NCBI RefSeq assembly: GCF_000797465.1
Contig: NZ_JSWG01000004.1
Location: 186,001-250,000 of the forward strand
Source of the DNA: Psychroserpens jangbogonensis
GTDB lineage: Bacteria; Bacteroidota; Bacteroidia; Flavobacteriales; Flavobacteriaceae
Length of the DNA stretch: 64,000 bases
Direction: 5' to 3'
How positions within the stretch are numbered: the first letter of the stretch is position 1; each line of letters starts with the position of its first letter. Of this stretch, positions 9,305 through 17,950 are shown one piece after another. Below the pieces are notes generated by a model. The model did no database searches and was not told where the DNA came from. It saw only the letters and a list, made by a program, of their open reading frames with translations. The translations under genes and the position numbers were made by a program.

Positions 9305-12300
9305 ATGTCATCAAACAAGAAATACTGGAAAAGTGTTGAAGAGCTAAACGAAAACAGCTCTATTGTTGAGACGCTAGGACAGAATGAATTTGTTAATGAG
9401 ATTCCTACCGAAGAATTTTTAGGTAATAAAGAATCTCTAGAATCTTCTTCTACTACGCGTCGTGACTTTTTAAAGTACGTAGGTTTTAGTACTGCGGCAG
9501 CATCATTAGCTGCTTGTGAAGGACCAGTGATTAAATCTATTCCTTATGTAGTACAGCCTGAAGAAATTATTCCTGGAGTTGCTAATTACTATGCAACTAC
9601 CATTGCAAATGGTTTTGATTTTGCAAGTGTATTGGTTAAAACTCGTGAAGGTCGTCCAATAAAAATTGAAAACAATACAATGGCAGCTACTAATGGTGGT
9701 GCTAATGCCAGAGTTAATGCTTCAGTTTTAGGATTGTATGATATATTGAGAGTAAAGTCACCAATGAATGGTGAGTCTTCTGTCTCTTGGTCAACTTTAG
9801 ATACTGAAGTAGGTCAGAAATTAGAGTCAATGAAGTCTTCTGGAAAGCAAATCGTGTTATTGACACAAACATTTGCAAGTCCTTCAACTTCAAAATTGAT
9901 TTCTGAATTCTCTGCTAAATATGGAAATGTACGTCATGTAGTTTATGATGCAGTTTCAGAATCTCCAGCGCTCGATGCTTACGAAGCTAATTATGGTGAG
10001 CGTGGATTAGCAAATTATGATTTCTCTAAAGCCACAACAATAGTATCTATTGGAGCAGATTTCTTAGGAGATTGGCAAGGTGGTGGATTTGATTCAGGAT
10101 ATTCGAAAGGACGTGTGCCAAAGCATGGTAAAATGTCTCGTCATATTCAGTTTGAATCTAATATGTCATTATCAGGAGCTAACGCAGACAAACGTGTGCC
10201 ATTAACTCCAAGTCAGCAAAAACAAGCATTAGCAAAATTATATAGTTTAGTAGTTGGAGGCTCTGTGTCAACAGACTTACCAGAAAATATAAACAGTGCT
10301 GTTCAAAATGCGGCTAACGAATTAAAGAAAGCAGGAAGTAACGGAGTTTTAGTTACTGGTATTCAAGATGTGAATGCGCAGACTGTTGCAATAGCAATTA
10401 ACGAGTCGCTAAGTAGCAAAGCATTTGATCCTAAAACACCAATCTTAACAAGACAAGGTAATTCTAAAGATTTAATGTCTTTAGTTTCAGATATGAAGGC
10501 TGGTAAAGTTGGAGCTTTAATCATGAGTGGTGTAAACCCAATGTATACACTTCCTAATGCTACTGAATTTGCTGAAGGTCTTGAAAAAACAGAATTATCT
10601 GTTGCATTCTCACTAAAATCTGATGAAACGTCTTCAGTTTGTGATTATATCGCAGCTGCACCTCATTATCTAGAATCTTGGGGAGATGTTGAAATGAAAA
10701 AAGGACATTTCAGTGTAATGCAACCAACAATCCGTCCATTATTTGATACACGTCAATTTCAAGAAGCGTTATTAAAGTGGACTGACAACGATATGACATA
10801 TCGTGATTATATTAAAGATGCTTGGGGAACTTCAGTATTATCGGGAACGCCTTTCAATAAAGCAGTTCAAGATGGTGTTTATATTCCTGGAATGTTTGGA
10901 AGTAATCCAGCAGGATCTTCTATTACTACGACTGAAAGTACAACAGTATTAAAAGATAAGAAAGACAGAACATTAGTTGGAGGCATTATTCATGATGCTG
11001 CAGTAGGTGTTGGAATTAAAGAGGAAGATAAGGATGAATATACATCGACTACATCTTCGTCAACTACATCAACAAGTGGTTCTAATTCTGCTTCAGGAAT
11101 AGCTGCAGTAAATGCAGGTAGTGCAGCAAGAGCATTAGCTTCTTCTGCTAATTCTGAAGGTATGGAATTACAACTCTATACTAAAACAGGAATGGGAGAT
11201 GGTCAACAAGCCAACAACCCTTGGTTACAAGAATTTCCTGATCCAATTACAAGAACATCTTGGGATAACTACGTAACAGTTTCAGCAGCCGATGCAAAAT
11301 CATTGAATTTAGTAAATGAACATGAGGCAACTGGAGGTTTAAATGGTAGCTATGCTGATTTAACTGTTAATGGAGTTACTGTAAAAAATGTGCCAGTAAT
11401 TGTTCAACCAGGACAAGCTAAAGGATCTTTAGGAATGTCTTTAGGATTTGGTAGAACAGCTGGTTTAAAAGATGAAATGAAAACTGGTGTTAACGCTTAC
11501 CCGTTATATCAGAATTTTGATAACGCACAAAGCGTATCTATTAGTAAAGCATCTGGAATGCATGAGTTTGCATCTGTTCAGTTGCAAAACACATTAATGG
11601 GTCGTGGTGATATTATTAGAGAAACAACTTTAGAAGTATTTAATACAAAAGATAAGCAACAATGGAATCCAATGCCAATGGTGTCCTTAAACCATGTTGA
11701 AACTCCAGTAACATCTCCTGAAGTTGATTTATGGGATGAGTTTGATAGATCAATTGGTCATCATTTCAATTTATCTATTGATTTAAATTCATGTACAGGA
11801 TGTGGAGCATGTGTAATTGCATGTCACGCTGAAAACAATGTGCCTGTAGTTGGTAAAGAAGAAATTAGACGTAGTCGTGACATGCACTGGTTACGTATAG
11901 ATAGATATTATTCTTCAGAAGAGACTTTTGCGGATGATGATACTAAGAAGGATGAATTTTCAGGACTTTTTGGAGAAAAAGGTTCATTAGGCGGATTTGG
12001 AGAATTGGAAAATCCAGCTGATAATCCTCAAGTAGCTTTCCAACCAGTAATGTGTCAGCACTGTAATCACGCACCTTGTGAAACAGTTTGTCCAGTAGCA
12101 GCAACTTCTCATGGTCGTCAAGGTCAGAATCATATGGCTTACAACCGTTGTGTAGGAACTCGTTATTGCGCAAATAACTGTCCTTACAAAGTAAGACGTT
12201 TCAACTGGTTCTTATATTCTGAAAATGATGAGTTTGATTACTATATGAATGACGATTTAGGTCGTATGGTATTAAATCCTGATGTTGTTGTTCGTTCTCG

Positions 12301-12577
12301 TGGTGTAATGGAAAAATGTTCTATGTGTATTCAAAAAACACAGAAAACGATTCTTGATGCAAAACGCGATGGACGCGAAATTAAAGATGGAGAATTCCAA
12401 ACAGCTTGTTCTGCGGCTTGTAGCAATGGAGCAATGGTATTTGGAGATATCAATGATAAAGACAGTAAAGTTGCAAAACTTTTAAAAGATGATCGTATGT
12501 ATCACTTATTAGAGAGTGTTGGTACTAAGCCAAATGTGCAGTACCATACTAAAGTGAGAAACACGACAGAAGCATAA
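9305..12577 (+). CDS. actB: alternative complex III subunit ActB, molybdopterin-like/iron-sulfur protein
   Basis: 1090 residues. The N-terminus has a twin-arginine-type motif TTRRDFLKYVGFSTAAASLAAC, where the cysteine may be a lipidation site. Residues of about 60-780 form the molybdopterin-oxidoreductase-like domain, which in ACIII lacks the cofactor. The C-terminal ferredoxin domain has cysteine clusters CTGCGACVIAC (near 829), CQHCNHAPCETVC, CVGTRYCANNC and CSMC/CSAAC, ligands for four Fe-S clusters. A low-complexity Ser/Thr insert (about 579-597) interrupts the first domain. It sits between actA and actC. Assignment is firm from length, signal and cluster order. Confidence 0.95.
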   Translation: MSSNKKYWKSVEELNENSSIVETLGQNEFVNEIPTEEFLGNKESLESSSTTRRDFLKYVGFSTAAASLAACEGPVIKSIPYVVQPEEIIPGVANYYATTIANGFDFASVLVKTREGRPIKIENNTMAATNGGANARVNASVLGLYDILRVKSPMNGESSVSWSTLDTEVGQKLESMKSSGKQIVLLTQTFASPSTSKLISEFSAKYGNVRHVVYDAVSESPALDAYEANYGERGLANYDFSKATTIVSIGADFLGDWQGGGFDSGYSKGRVPKHGKMSRHIQFESNMSLSGANADKRVPLTPSQQKQALAKLYSLVVGGSVSTDLPENINSAVQNAANELKKAGSNGVLVTGIQDVNAQTVAIAINESLSSKAFDPKTPILTRQGNSKDLMSLVSDMKAGKVGALIMSGVNPMYTLPNATEFAEGLEKTELSVAFSLKSDETSSVCDYIAAAPHYLESWGDVEMKKGHFSVMQPTIRPLFDTRQFQEALLKWTDNDMTYRDYIKDAWGTSVLSGTPFNKAVQDGVYIPGMFGSNPAGSSITTTESTTVLKDKKDRTLVGGIIHDAAVGVGIKEEDKDEYTSTTSSSTTSTSGSNSASGIAAVNAGSAARALASSANSEGMELQLYTKTGMGDGQQANNPWLQEFPDPITRTSWDNYVTVSAADAKSLNLVNEHEATGGLNGSYADLTVNGVTVKNVPVIVQPGQAKGSLGMSLGFGRTAGLKDEMKTGVNAYPLYQNFDNAQSVSISKASGMHEFASVQLQNTLMGRGDIIRETTLEVFNTKDKQQWNPMPMVSLNHVETPVTSPEVDLWDEFDRSIGHHFNLSIDLNSCTGCGACVIACHAENNVPVVGKEEIRRSRDMHWLRIDRYYSSEETFADDDTKKDEFSGLFGEKGSLGGFGELENPADNPQVAFQPVMCQHCNHAPCETVCPVAATSHGRQGQNHMAYNRCVGTRYCANNCPYKVRRFNWFLYSENDEFDYYMNDDLGRMVLNPDVVVRSRGVMEKCSMCIQKTQKTILDAKRDGREIKDGEFQTACSAACSNGAMVFGDINDKDSKVAKLLKDDRMYHLLESVGTKPNVQYHTKVRNTTEA

Positions 12578-12607
12578 AAATTAATTAAGAAACAATTATA
12601 ATAGATT

Positions 12608-14338
12608 ATGGCGTCTCATTACGAAGCACCTATTAGAAGACCCTTAGTTACGGGAGAAAAATCATATCACGATGTATCGGTAGATGTGGCAGCTCCAGTA
12701 GAAGGAAAAGCAAACAAATCTTGGTGGATTGTATTTTCAATAGCACTTGTCGCATTCCTTTGGGGAGTAGGTTGTATTATCTATACAATTTCCACAGGTA
12801 TCGGAACTTGGGGTTTGAATAAAACCGTTGGTTGGGCTTGGGATATTACTAACTTCGTTTGGTGGGTTGGTATTGGTCATGCAGGAACACTTATTTCGGC
12901 AGTACTTTTACTGTTCCGTCAAAAATGGAGAATGGCAATTAACCGTTCTGCGGAAGCGATGACCATATTCTCGGTTATCCAAGCAGGTTTGTTCCCAATC
13001 ATTCACATGGGTCGTCCATGGTTAGGATACTGGGTATTACCTATTCCAAATCAATTTGGTTCACTTTGGGTAAACTTTAACTCACCATTACTTTGGGATG
13101 TATTTGCGATTTCTACGTATTTATCAGTTTCAATGGTATTCTGGTGGACTGGTTTATTACCTGATTTTGCGATGATACGTGATAGAGCAGTGAGACCTTT
13201 CCAAAAGAAGATATACTCTTTATTGAGTTTTGGATGGTCAGGACGTGCAAAAGATTGGCAACGCTTTGAAGAAGTATCATTAGTACTCGCAGGATTAGCA
13301 ACACCATTAGTATTATCTGTACATACTATTGTATCTATGGACTTTGCTACTTCAGTTATTCCTGGTTGGCATACGACGATTTTTCCTCCTTATTTTGTAG
13401 CAGGAGCGATTTTCTCTGGATTTGCCATGGTAAACACACTTCTTATTATTATGAGAAAAGTGTGTAACCTTGAAGATTATATTACAGTTCAACATATCGA
13501 ATTAATGAATATTGTAATCATGATTACAGGTTCTATAGTTGGTGTGGCTTATATGACAGAATTGTTCATAGCTTGGTATTCAGGAGTTGAATATGAACAA
13601 TATGCATTCTTAAACAGAGCAACAGGTCCTTATGCTTGGGCATATTGGGCGATGATGACTTGTAATGTATTCTCACCACAATTTATGTGGTTTAAAAAAT
13701 TACGTACAAGTATTATGTTCTCTTTCTTTATTTCGATTGTTGTAAATATTGGAATGTGGTTTGAACGTTTTGTTATTATTGTAACCTCATTACACAGAGA
13801 TTACTTGCCATCTTCTTGGACGATGTTCTCACCAACATTTGTTGATATTGGAATTTTTATAGGAACAATTGGTTTCTTCTTTGTATTATTCCTTTTATAT
13901 GCTAGAACATTCCCTGTGATTGCTCAGGCTGAGGTAAAAACAATTTTGAAATCGTCAGGAGAACGCTATAAAAATATCAGAGAGAGAGGAGATAGTTTAG
14001 TAGGAACTGGTTCTGATCAAAGAACGTCTGGTAAAACGGTTGCTGTAAAAACAGAGTCAACGAAACCTGCAGAAGATAATTCAGCTAAAGTAACAGACTT
14101 ACTAGGATCTATTGGTTCTTTTGATGCTGATTCTCAAACGGCGGATGATTTAAAACAAGTAAATGGCATTGGCCCAAAAATGGAAGAAGTATTAAATAGC
14201 ATTGGTATTTATTCGTTCCTTCAAGTGAGCAAAATGACAAAAAGAGAATATGATTTGTTAGATTCAATTACAGGTTCTTTCCCAGGAAGAGCTGAACGTG
14301 ATGATTGGTCTGGACAAGCTAAAAAATTAATAAACTAA
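12608..14338 (+). CDS. actC: alternative complex III subunit ActC, NrfD-like quinol-binding membrane protein with C-terminal HhH extension
   Basis: 576 residues. The first 460 or so hold about ten hydrophobic helices with the NrfD/PsrC family segments TNFVWWVGIGHAGTLISAVL and FWWTGLLPDFAMIRDRA. This is the quinol-oxidising membrane subunit, paralogous to ActF. After a charged linker, residues of about 510-576 (LKQVNGIGPKMEEVLNSIGI onward) form a helix-hairpin-helix-like domain similar to the C-terminal extension found on some NuoE proteins. That extension is not needed for the known NrfD fold and its role is unknown. The gene follows actB by 30 bases and precedes actD by 8. Confidence 0.93.
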   Translation: MASHYEAPIRRPLVTGEKSYHDVSVDVAAPVEGKANKSWWIVFSIALVAFLWGVGCIIYTISTGIGTWGLNKTVGWAWDITNFVWWVGIGHAGTLISAVLLLFRQKWRMAINRSAEAMTIFSVIQAGLFPIIHMGRPWLGYWVLPIPNQFGSLWVNFNSPLLWDVFAISTYLSVSMVFWWTGLLPDFAMIRDRAVRPFQKKIYSLLSFGWSGRAKDWQRFEEVSLVLAGLATPLVLSVHTIVSMDFATSVIPGWHTTIFPPYFVAGAIFSGFAMVNTLLIIMRKVCNLEDYITVQHIELMNIVIMITGSIVGVAYMTELFIAWYSGVEYEQYAFLNRATGPYAWAYWAMMTCNVFSPQFMWFKKLRTSIMFSFFISIVVNIGMWFERFVIIVTSLHRDYLPSSWTMFSPTFVDIGIFIGTIGFFFVLFLLYARTFPVIAQAEVKTILKSSGERYKNIRERGDSLVGTGSDQRTSGKTVAVKTESTKPAEDNSAKVTDLLGSIGSFDADSQTADDLKQVNGIGPKMEEVLNSIGIYSFLQVSKMTKREYDLLDSITGSFPGRAERDDWSGQAKKLIN

Positions 14339-14346
14339 AATAGTAC

Positions 14347-14877
14347 ATGGAAGCTTCAAAAGTAATTCACGCTATTTATACAGATGATGACGTTCTAATG
14401 GCTGCCGTTAAAAAGGTAAAGTCAGAAAAATATCACATTGAAGAAATATACACGCCTTTTCCCGTTCATGGACTAGACAAGGTAATGGGCTTAGAACCGA
14501 CTCGTATTGCAATTACATCATTTATATATGGATGTATAGGGCTAGCTGTTTCAATTGTGATGATGAATTTTATCATGATTCAAGATTGGCCTCAAAATAT
14601 TGGAGGAAAGCCTAGTTTCAGTTACATAGAAAATATGCCAGCATTTGTACCAATTATGTTTGAGTTGACAGTATTTTTTGCAGCTCACTTAATGGTAATC
14701 ACTTTTTACCTTAGAAGTAGAATGTGGCCATTTAAAAAGGCAGAAAACCCAGACCCTAGAACTACTGATGATCATTTCCTAATGGAAATTGCAGTTCATG
14801 GTAACGAAAACAAATTGTCAGAGTTATTAAAAGAAACTGGAGCAGTAGAAGTTAATTTAATTGATAAAGAGCATTAA
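14347..14877 (+). CDS. actD: alternative complex III subunit ActD (DUF3341)
   Basis: 176 residues, normal for ActD. The N-terminus is a small soluble alpha/beta domain beginning with KVIHAIYTDDDVLMAAVKKV and containing YTPFPVHGLDKVMGL, the hallmark of DUF3341. Two transmembrane helices follow (about 58-80 and 100-122), then a short C-terminal tail. ActD is a structural membrane subunit without cofactors. It is tightly packed between actC (8 bases) and actE (9 bases), so it is certainly co-transcribed. Confidence 0.93.
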   Translation: MEASKVIHAIYTDDDVLMAAVKKVKSEKYHIEEIYTPFPVHGLDKVMGLEPTRIAITSFIYGCIGLAVSIVMMNFIMIQDWPQNIGGKPSFSYIENMPAFVPIMFELTVFFAAHLMVITFYLRSRMWPFKKAENPDPRTTDDHFLMEIAVHGNENKLSELLKETGAVEVNLIDKEH

Positions 14878-14886
14878 TTTATTCAG

Positions 14887-15447
14887 ATGAAAAGCTTATT
14901 TAAAATAATAGTAGTATTAACGGTATTTGCAAGTATTCTTTCTTGTAAGAAAGATACAAGACCAAACTACCAGTTTATGCCAAATATGTATGAATCCGTA
15001 GGTTATGAAACTTATGCTGAGTCTGATGCTTTTCCTGGAGGAGTTGAAGCTCAATTACCGGCAGAAGGATCAATACCAAGAGGAGATTTCATGCCTTTTG
15101 AAATTGAAAATACTAATGACGGTTTCCTTTTAGCTAAAGAGACTTTAATGACTTCACTTGATTCAACTCAAGTAGACAGCGAAAGAGGAAAAGAATTGTA
15201 CAATATTTATTGCGGAATTTGCCATGGTAATAAAGGTAAAGGTCAAGGTAAATTAGTAAAGAGAGAAAAAATATTAGGAGTGCCTGGTTATGATGATGTT
15301 GGAAGAGCAATTACAGAAGGTAGTATTTACCATACTATTTATTACGGAAAAAATGCAATGGGTTCTTACGCTAATCAATTAAATGAAGAAGAACGTTGGC
15401 AAGTTGTAGATTACGTTTTAAAATTAAAAGCGGATCTAGAAAAATAA
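14887..15447 (+). CDS. actE: alternative complex III subunit ActE, monoheme cytochrome c lipoprotein
   Basis: 186 residues. The lipoprotein signal MKSLFKIIVVLTVFASILSC places a lipobox cysteine at residue 20. The segment YQFMPNMYESVGYETYAE is a conserved ActE feature, and one heme site CGICH lies near residue 112, followed by a cytochrome c fold with GKNAMGSYANQL, whose Met is a likely axial ligand. ActE hands electrons on to the terminal oxidase side of ACIII. It lies between actD and actF. Confidence 0.93.
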   Translation: MKSLFKIIVVLTVFASILSCKKDTRPNYQFMPNMYESVGYETYAESDAFPGGVEAQLPAEGSIPRGDFMPFEIENTNDGFLLAKETLMTSLDSTQVDSERGKELYNIYCGICHGNKGKGQGKLVKREKILGVPGYDDVGRAITEGSIYHTIYYGKNAMGSYANQLNEEERWQVVDYVLKLKADLEK

Positions 15448-15471
15448 TTTAGATAAAGATTATATACAGAT

Positions 15472-16836
15472 ATGTACACATTTTCAAGTAAATTAAAAAC
15501 ATTCTCTATTGTACTTATTGTTTTAGGTGCACTAGGTGTTGCTTATGGTTTTATGACATCTCACAAATCTTTAGATGAAGTAAAAGAGATGATCGCACAT
15601 GAAGCAGCTGGAGATCATGGAGGTGGTCATGAAGCAGATGCAGATACTCATGTTGTAGCAGATGATCATGGAGATTCACATAGTGAAGAATCTCATGGAG
15701 AAGTTACCGAAAATCATGGTGATGAGCATGCTAAACATGTACAACACCAATTAGAAAACAGACCATGGTCAGCACTTTATGTTGCTGCATTTTTCTTCTT
15801 TATGATAGCACTTGGCGTATTAGCATTTTATGCTGTACAATTTGCAGCTCAAGCGGGCTGGTCACCAGTACTATATAGAGTCATGGAAGGAATTACGGCT
15901 TACGTATTGCCTGGTGCTTTAATTGTTTTAGGTATTGCTGTAGCATCACATTATATCGGACATAATAATATTTTTATCTGGATGGACCCAGAAGTTGTAG
16001 CTCATGATAAGCTTATTGCTGGTAAATCAGGATTCTTAAATATGACTGGATTTATAATTCGTGGTTTGATATTTATTTCTGGATGGAGTTTATATAGATA
16101 TTTTGCTAGAAAATTCTCTTTAGCACAAGATCAGGCGGATATAAATGATAATCGTAATTTCAAAAAGTCATTTAGAATTGCAGCTGGTTTCTTAGTATTC
16201 TTTATTTATACAGAATCTATGATGTCATGGGATTGGATAATGAGTGTTGATCCTCACTGGTTCTCAACATTATTTGGATGGTATGTATTTGCATCTATGT
16301 TTGTAAGTGCTATCACTGTAATTGCTTTAATTACCATGTACTTGAAATCAAGAGGTCATTTACCATTCGTTAATGATAGTCACTTACATGATTTGGCAAA
16401 ATTCATGTTTGGTTTTAGTATTTTCTGGACTTACTTATGGTTCTCACAGTTTATGCTTATCTGGTATTCAAACATTCCAGAAGAGGTAACGTACTTTGTG
16501 ACTCGATTCCAAGATTATCAATTGCCATTTTTGGCCATGGTAGCAATGAATTTCGTATTCCCATTATTACTTTTAATGAATAGTGATTATAAACGAATTC
16601 CTTGGTTTGTAGTAATGGCAGGTATCGTTATTTTATGTGGTCACTATATTGATGTATTCAATATGATTATGCCTGCAACGGTAGGAGATAGATGGTATAT
16701 TGGTATTCCTGAAATAGGATCAGTAATGTTATTTGCTGGATTATTCATTTTTGTGGTATTTACTGCATTATCAAAACATCCATTACTCGCAAAAGGAAAT
16801 CCTTTTATTAAAGAAAGTGAAAATTTCCATTATTAA
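15472..16836 (+). CDS. actF: alternative complex III subunit ActF, quinol:cytochrome c oxidoreductase membrane subunit
   Basis: 454 residues. After a first helix (about 12-28), residues 40-85 form a very His/Glu/Asp-rich soluble stretch, followed by about nine more transmembrane helices resembling NrfD/ActC. Such His-rich insertions between helix 1 and 2 are common in ActF of this group, but metal binding is only a guess. ActF is a membrane subunit paired with ActC. It is followed 28 bases later by coxB, so ACIII and oxidase genes form one unit. Confidence 0.9.
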   Translation: MYTFSSKLKTFSIVLIVLGALGVAYGFMTSHKSLDEVKEMIAHEAAGDHGGGHEADADTHVVADDHGDSHSEESHGEVTENHGDEHAKHVQHQLENRPWSALYVAAFFFFMIALGVLAFYAVQFAAQAGWSPVLYRVMEGITAYVLPGALIVLGIAVASHYIGHNNIFIWMDPEVVAHDKLIAGKSGFLNMTGFIIRGLIFISGWSLYRYFARKFSLAQDQADINDNRNFKKSFRIAAGFLVFFIYTESMMSWDWIMSVDPHWFSTLFGWYVFASMFVSAITVIALITMYLKSRGHLPFVNDSHLHDLAKFMFGFSIFWTYLWFSQFMLIWYSNIPEEVTYFVTRFQDYQLPFLAMVAMNFVFPLLLLMNSDYKRIPWFVVMAGIVILCGHYIDVFNMIMPATVGDRWYIGIPEIGSVMLFAGLFIFVVFTALSKHPLLAKGNPFIKESENFHY

Positions 16837-16864
16837 TAAAATTAAATAAAGAAGACAAACGACA

Positions 16865-17926
16865 ATGACTGCTTTTTTAACACTTATAATAGTACTATTC
16901 ATAGCTATTGCGATATGGCAAATGGTGAAAATATTTGACCTTGCTCAAGTAGGTTCAGATAATGACCAAGTAGCTACAGATAAAGACAATACGCTTAATG
17001 GATATTTAATGATGGCATTTCTTGTCTTCATTTATGCCATTACTATTGCTAGTTTTTGGTATTTAGGAGATTTACCTTTAATGTCAAACTCTGCGTCAGA
17101 ACATGGACCAGAATTAGATAATTTGATGGTTATTTCTATGGCTCTTATTTTTGTAGTCCAAACCTTTACCCAATTCCTTCTACATTATTTTGCGTATAAA
17201 TACAAAGGAGAAAAAGGACGTAAAGCATTGTTTTATGCTGATAATAATACCTTAGAAGCTATCTGGACATTTATTCCGGTGGTAGTATTAGCTGGTTTAA
17301 TTATTTATGGTTTGTTCACTTGGACAAGTATCATGAATGTTGACGAAAGTGAAGATCCAGTAGTTATTGAGCTTTATGCTCAACAATTTAACTGGAAAGC
17401 TCGTTATGCAGGTGAGGATAATACTTTAGGTCTTGCTAACGTGAGATTAATTGATATTGATCGTGCAAACATATTAGGAGTTGATGAATCTGATCCAAAT
17501 GCTCAAGATGATATAATTACAACTGAACTTCATTTACCAGTAGGACAACCAATATTGTTCAAGATGCGTTCTCAAGATGTATTGCACTCGGCTTATATGC
17601 CTCACTTTAGAGCTCAGATGAACTGTGTTCCTGGAATGATTACACAATTTGGGTTTACGCCAAGTGTGACAACAGCAGAGATGCGTCAAAATCCTGATAT
17701 TGTTGAAAAAGTTGCTAATATTAATGCACTACGATTAGAGAGGAAAGATGAAATTGAAGCTATAGGACAAGAGTTAATATATGAGTTTGATTACCTATTG
17801 TTATGTAATAAAATATGTGGTAAATCTCATTATAATATGCAAATGAAGATTATTGTTGAAACCCAAGAAGAATATGATGCTTGGCTAAGTGAACAAAAAA
17901 CCTTCAAGAATTCTTTAACTAACTAA
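16865..17926 (+). CDS. coxB: cytochrome c oxidase subunit II (CuA subunit)
   Basis: 353 residues. Three hydrophobic segments are visible (about 2-20, 40-62 and 77-100, with another near 128-150), more than the two of classical subunit II. The periplasmic cupredoxin domain contains SQDVLHSAYMPHFRAQMNC and the CuA ligand set CNKICGKSHYNM near residues 314-325 (two Cys, His, Met). It receives electrons from ACIII or a carrier cytochrome and passes them to subunit I. Direct linkage to actF supports an ACIII-oxidase supercomplex, as described in Flavobacterium johnsoniae. Confidence 0.95.
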   Translation: MTAFLTLIIVLFIAIAIWQMVKIFDLAQVGSDNDQVATDKDNTLNGYLMMAFLVFIYAITIASFWYLGDLPLMSNSASEHGPELDNLMVISMALIFVVQTFTQFLLHYFAYKYKGEKGRKALFYADNNTLEAIWTFIPVVVLAGLIIYGLFTWTSIMNVDESEDPVVIELYAQQFNWKARYAGEDNTLGLANVRLIDIDRANILGVDESDPNAQDDIITTELHLPVGQPILFKMRSQDVLHSAYMPHFRAQMNCVPGMITQFGFTPSVTTAEMRQNPDIVEKVANINALRLERKDEIEAIGQELIYEFDYLLLCNKICGKSHYNMQMKIIVETQEEYDAWLSEQKTFKNSLTN

Positions 17927-17950
17927 AAGATTAAAAAAAGAAAATAGATT

